Shown: one piece after another, positions 63,301 to 64,000 of the stretch
How positions within the stretch are numbered: position 1 is the first letter of the stretch
How the letters are laid out: every line of letters begins with the position of its first letter
Source of the DNA: Ptiloglossa arizonensis
Taxonomy: Eukaryota > Arthropoda > Insecta > Hymenoptera > Colletidae
Direction of reading: 5' to 3'
Assembly: GCF_051014685.1 (NCBI RefSeq)
Contig: NW_027478401.1
Span: forward strand, 1,240,001 to 1,304,000
Length of the DNA stretch: 64,000 nt
Position numbers and translations under genes: made by a program
The notes under the pieces: generated by a model
What the model was told of the DNA's origin: nothing
The model's database searches: none
What the model saw: the letters and a program-made list of their open reading frames with translations, nothing else

Positions 63301-64000
63301 TTCAGATGCAACAGGAATTTCTCGAGTTCGTCAATCCGTTCGCGAGATATTGGAGTTTGAGGTTAAGGAATGGTTGAGAACCCATCAAAATTTTCGCAAG
63401 TCTGATACTCGAAACCAATAACTACTATGGCCTAGGGCACATATACACATACCGTTGTTATCGGGCAAGTTTCTACTTTCAGTTGCAACAGGAATTTCTC
63501 GAGTTCGCCAATCCGTTCGCGTGATATGGGAGATTGAAGTTAAGGAATGGTTGAGAAACCATCAAAATTTTCGCAAATCTAATACTCGAAACCAATGACT
63601 GGAATGACCGAAGGGGAAAAGTACACACACCATTGTAATCGGGCGAGTTTCTACTTTCAGATGCAACAGGAATTTCTCGAGTTCGTCATTCCGTTCGCGA
63701 GATATGGGAGTTTGAAGTAAAGGAATGGTTGAGAAAATATCAAAATTTTCGCAAGTCTGATACTCCAAACCAATAACTGGAATGGCCTATGGGAAAAGTA
63801 CCCACACCATTGTAATCGGGCGAGTTTCTACTTTCAGATGCAACAGGAACTTCTCGAGTTCGTCAATCCGTTCGCGAGATATGGGAGTTTGAAGTTAAGG
63901 AATGGTTGAGAAACCATCAAAGTTTTCATAAGTCTGATACTCGAAAGCAAAACGTACAATGGCCCAGGGGAAAAATACACATACCATTGTAAACGGGCGA

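Larger units (their letters stand above)
1..64000 (+). repeat. 177-bp satellite DNA array, about 362 head-to-tail monomers
   Basis: The whole window is tandem copies of one monomer in a single orientation. The 'gatgcaacagg' box recurs every 177 bp: its ATG lies at 49, 226, 1465 (8 units on) and 2704 (15 units on), and small indels slowly shift the phase (-2 by 5357, -6 by 13141, -26 by 36308, -34 by 47097, -40 by 61605). Counting by phase gives about 362 complete units plus a 34-bp tail. A hand consensus has about 73 G+C in 177 bp and 10 CpG. Single-register arrays of units near nucleosome length are typical of eukaryotic centromeric or pericentromeric satellites; the centromeric role is an inference. 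I do not recognise the family. No part of the window is left unexplained by this repeat, so there is no gene-free gap to describe separately. Confidence 0.98.
54481..64000 (+). repeat. Array segment 8: mixed types resembling the left end
   Basis: About 54 monomers. The 'gctagaaacgaataactgg' and 'ggaatgacctaggg' variants seen at 3330-3700 are common again near 55865, 58000, 58170, 59410, 59585 and 60115. The window end is inside a 7-mer repeat: 'aaagcaaaacgtacaatgg' near 62705 recurs near 63943, about 1238 bp apart. The last 34 bases are the start of a further monomer, so the array continues past the window. Confidence 0.85.

Noticed and set aside
1..64000. CRISPR array (regular repeats)
   Set aside because: The whole unit repeats, with no unique spacers and a 177-bp period; all variable sites are scattered.
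1..64000. Transposable element ends, long terminal repeats or tRNA/rRNA genes
   Set aside because: No break in the 177-bp register large enough to host one; the largest interruption is a 66-bp loss and the largest gain 5 bp.
1..64000. Identity with the Arabidopsis 178-bp, Brassica 176-bp or human 171-bp satellites
   Set aside because: The similarity is in length only; I could not match the sequence to these families from memory. A database search would decide; a strong hit would overturn this.
1..64000. Assembly artefact as the source of the near-identical block copies
   Set aside because: Not excluded, but block pairs carry private differences and different edges, which simple duplication of contigs would not give. 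Spanning long reads would settle it.

Overview
The window is one uninterrupted satellite DNA array. From the first base to the last I see only head-to-tail copies of a monomer of about 177 bp, all on the same strand. Following one landmark (the 'gatgcaacagg' box, whose ATG is at 49, 226, 1465, 5357, 9958, 13141, 16682, 36308, 47097, 57713 and 63838) gives about 362 complete units plus 34 bp, a mean of about 176.7 bp. I find no gene, RNA gene, transposon, CRISPR array, unique spacer or strand switch. My hand-built consensus is about 41% G+C with about 10 CpG per unit. This layout is typical of a eukaryotic centromeric or pericentromeric satellite. I do not recognise the family and cannot name the organism; plant and invertebrate both remain possible.

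Consensus monomer, numbered from the GGGG before 'aaaaat': an AvrII-like CCTAGG spans the unit boundary; a 17-bp motif resembling the CENP-B box lies at 16-32; the 'gatgcaacagg' box starts at 48; a CTCGAG (XhoI) site is at 64-69; a TCGCGA (NruI) site is at 83-88; a 6-bp hairpin lies at 114-129; an A4T4 tract lies at 130-137. Three short dyads fall between 63 and 157.

Region by region: 1-4690 mixes three boundary types and holds a 531-bp trimer duplication. 4691-11090 is homogeneous, with 9-mer and 4-mer duplications. 11091-16690 is more diverged, carries a variant that has lost the XhoI site, and shows a 4-mer periodicity. 16691-21100 contains 176-bp monomers and a dimeric 352-bp array. 21101-32720 carries variants that recur at multiples of the monomer, including an 8-mer tandem duplication of 1414 bp. 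32721-41095 and 41096-54480 are a mosaic of blocks of 0.4-2.2 kb copied 3 to 46 monomers away. 54481-64000 returns to the boundary types of the left end and includes a 354-bp dimer array and the only large deletion (66 bp).

The monomer is 3 x 59 bp, so reading frames pass from unit to unit and many open frames arise on both strands. They all translate the same repeat and are interrupted at the same consensus stop codons; I do not regard any as a gene. The interest lies in how the array evolves: nested higher-order repeats, chimeric monomers, linked variant haplotypes, and candidate protein-binding or structural motifs inside the monomer.
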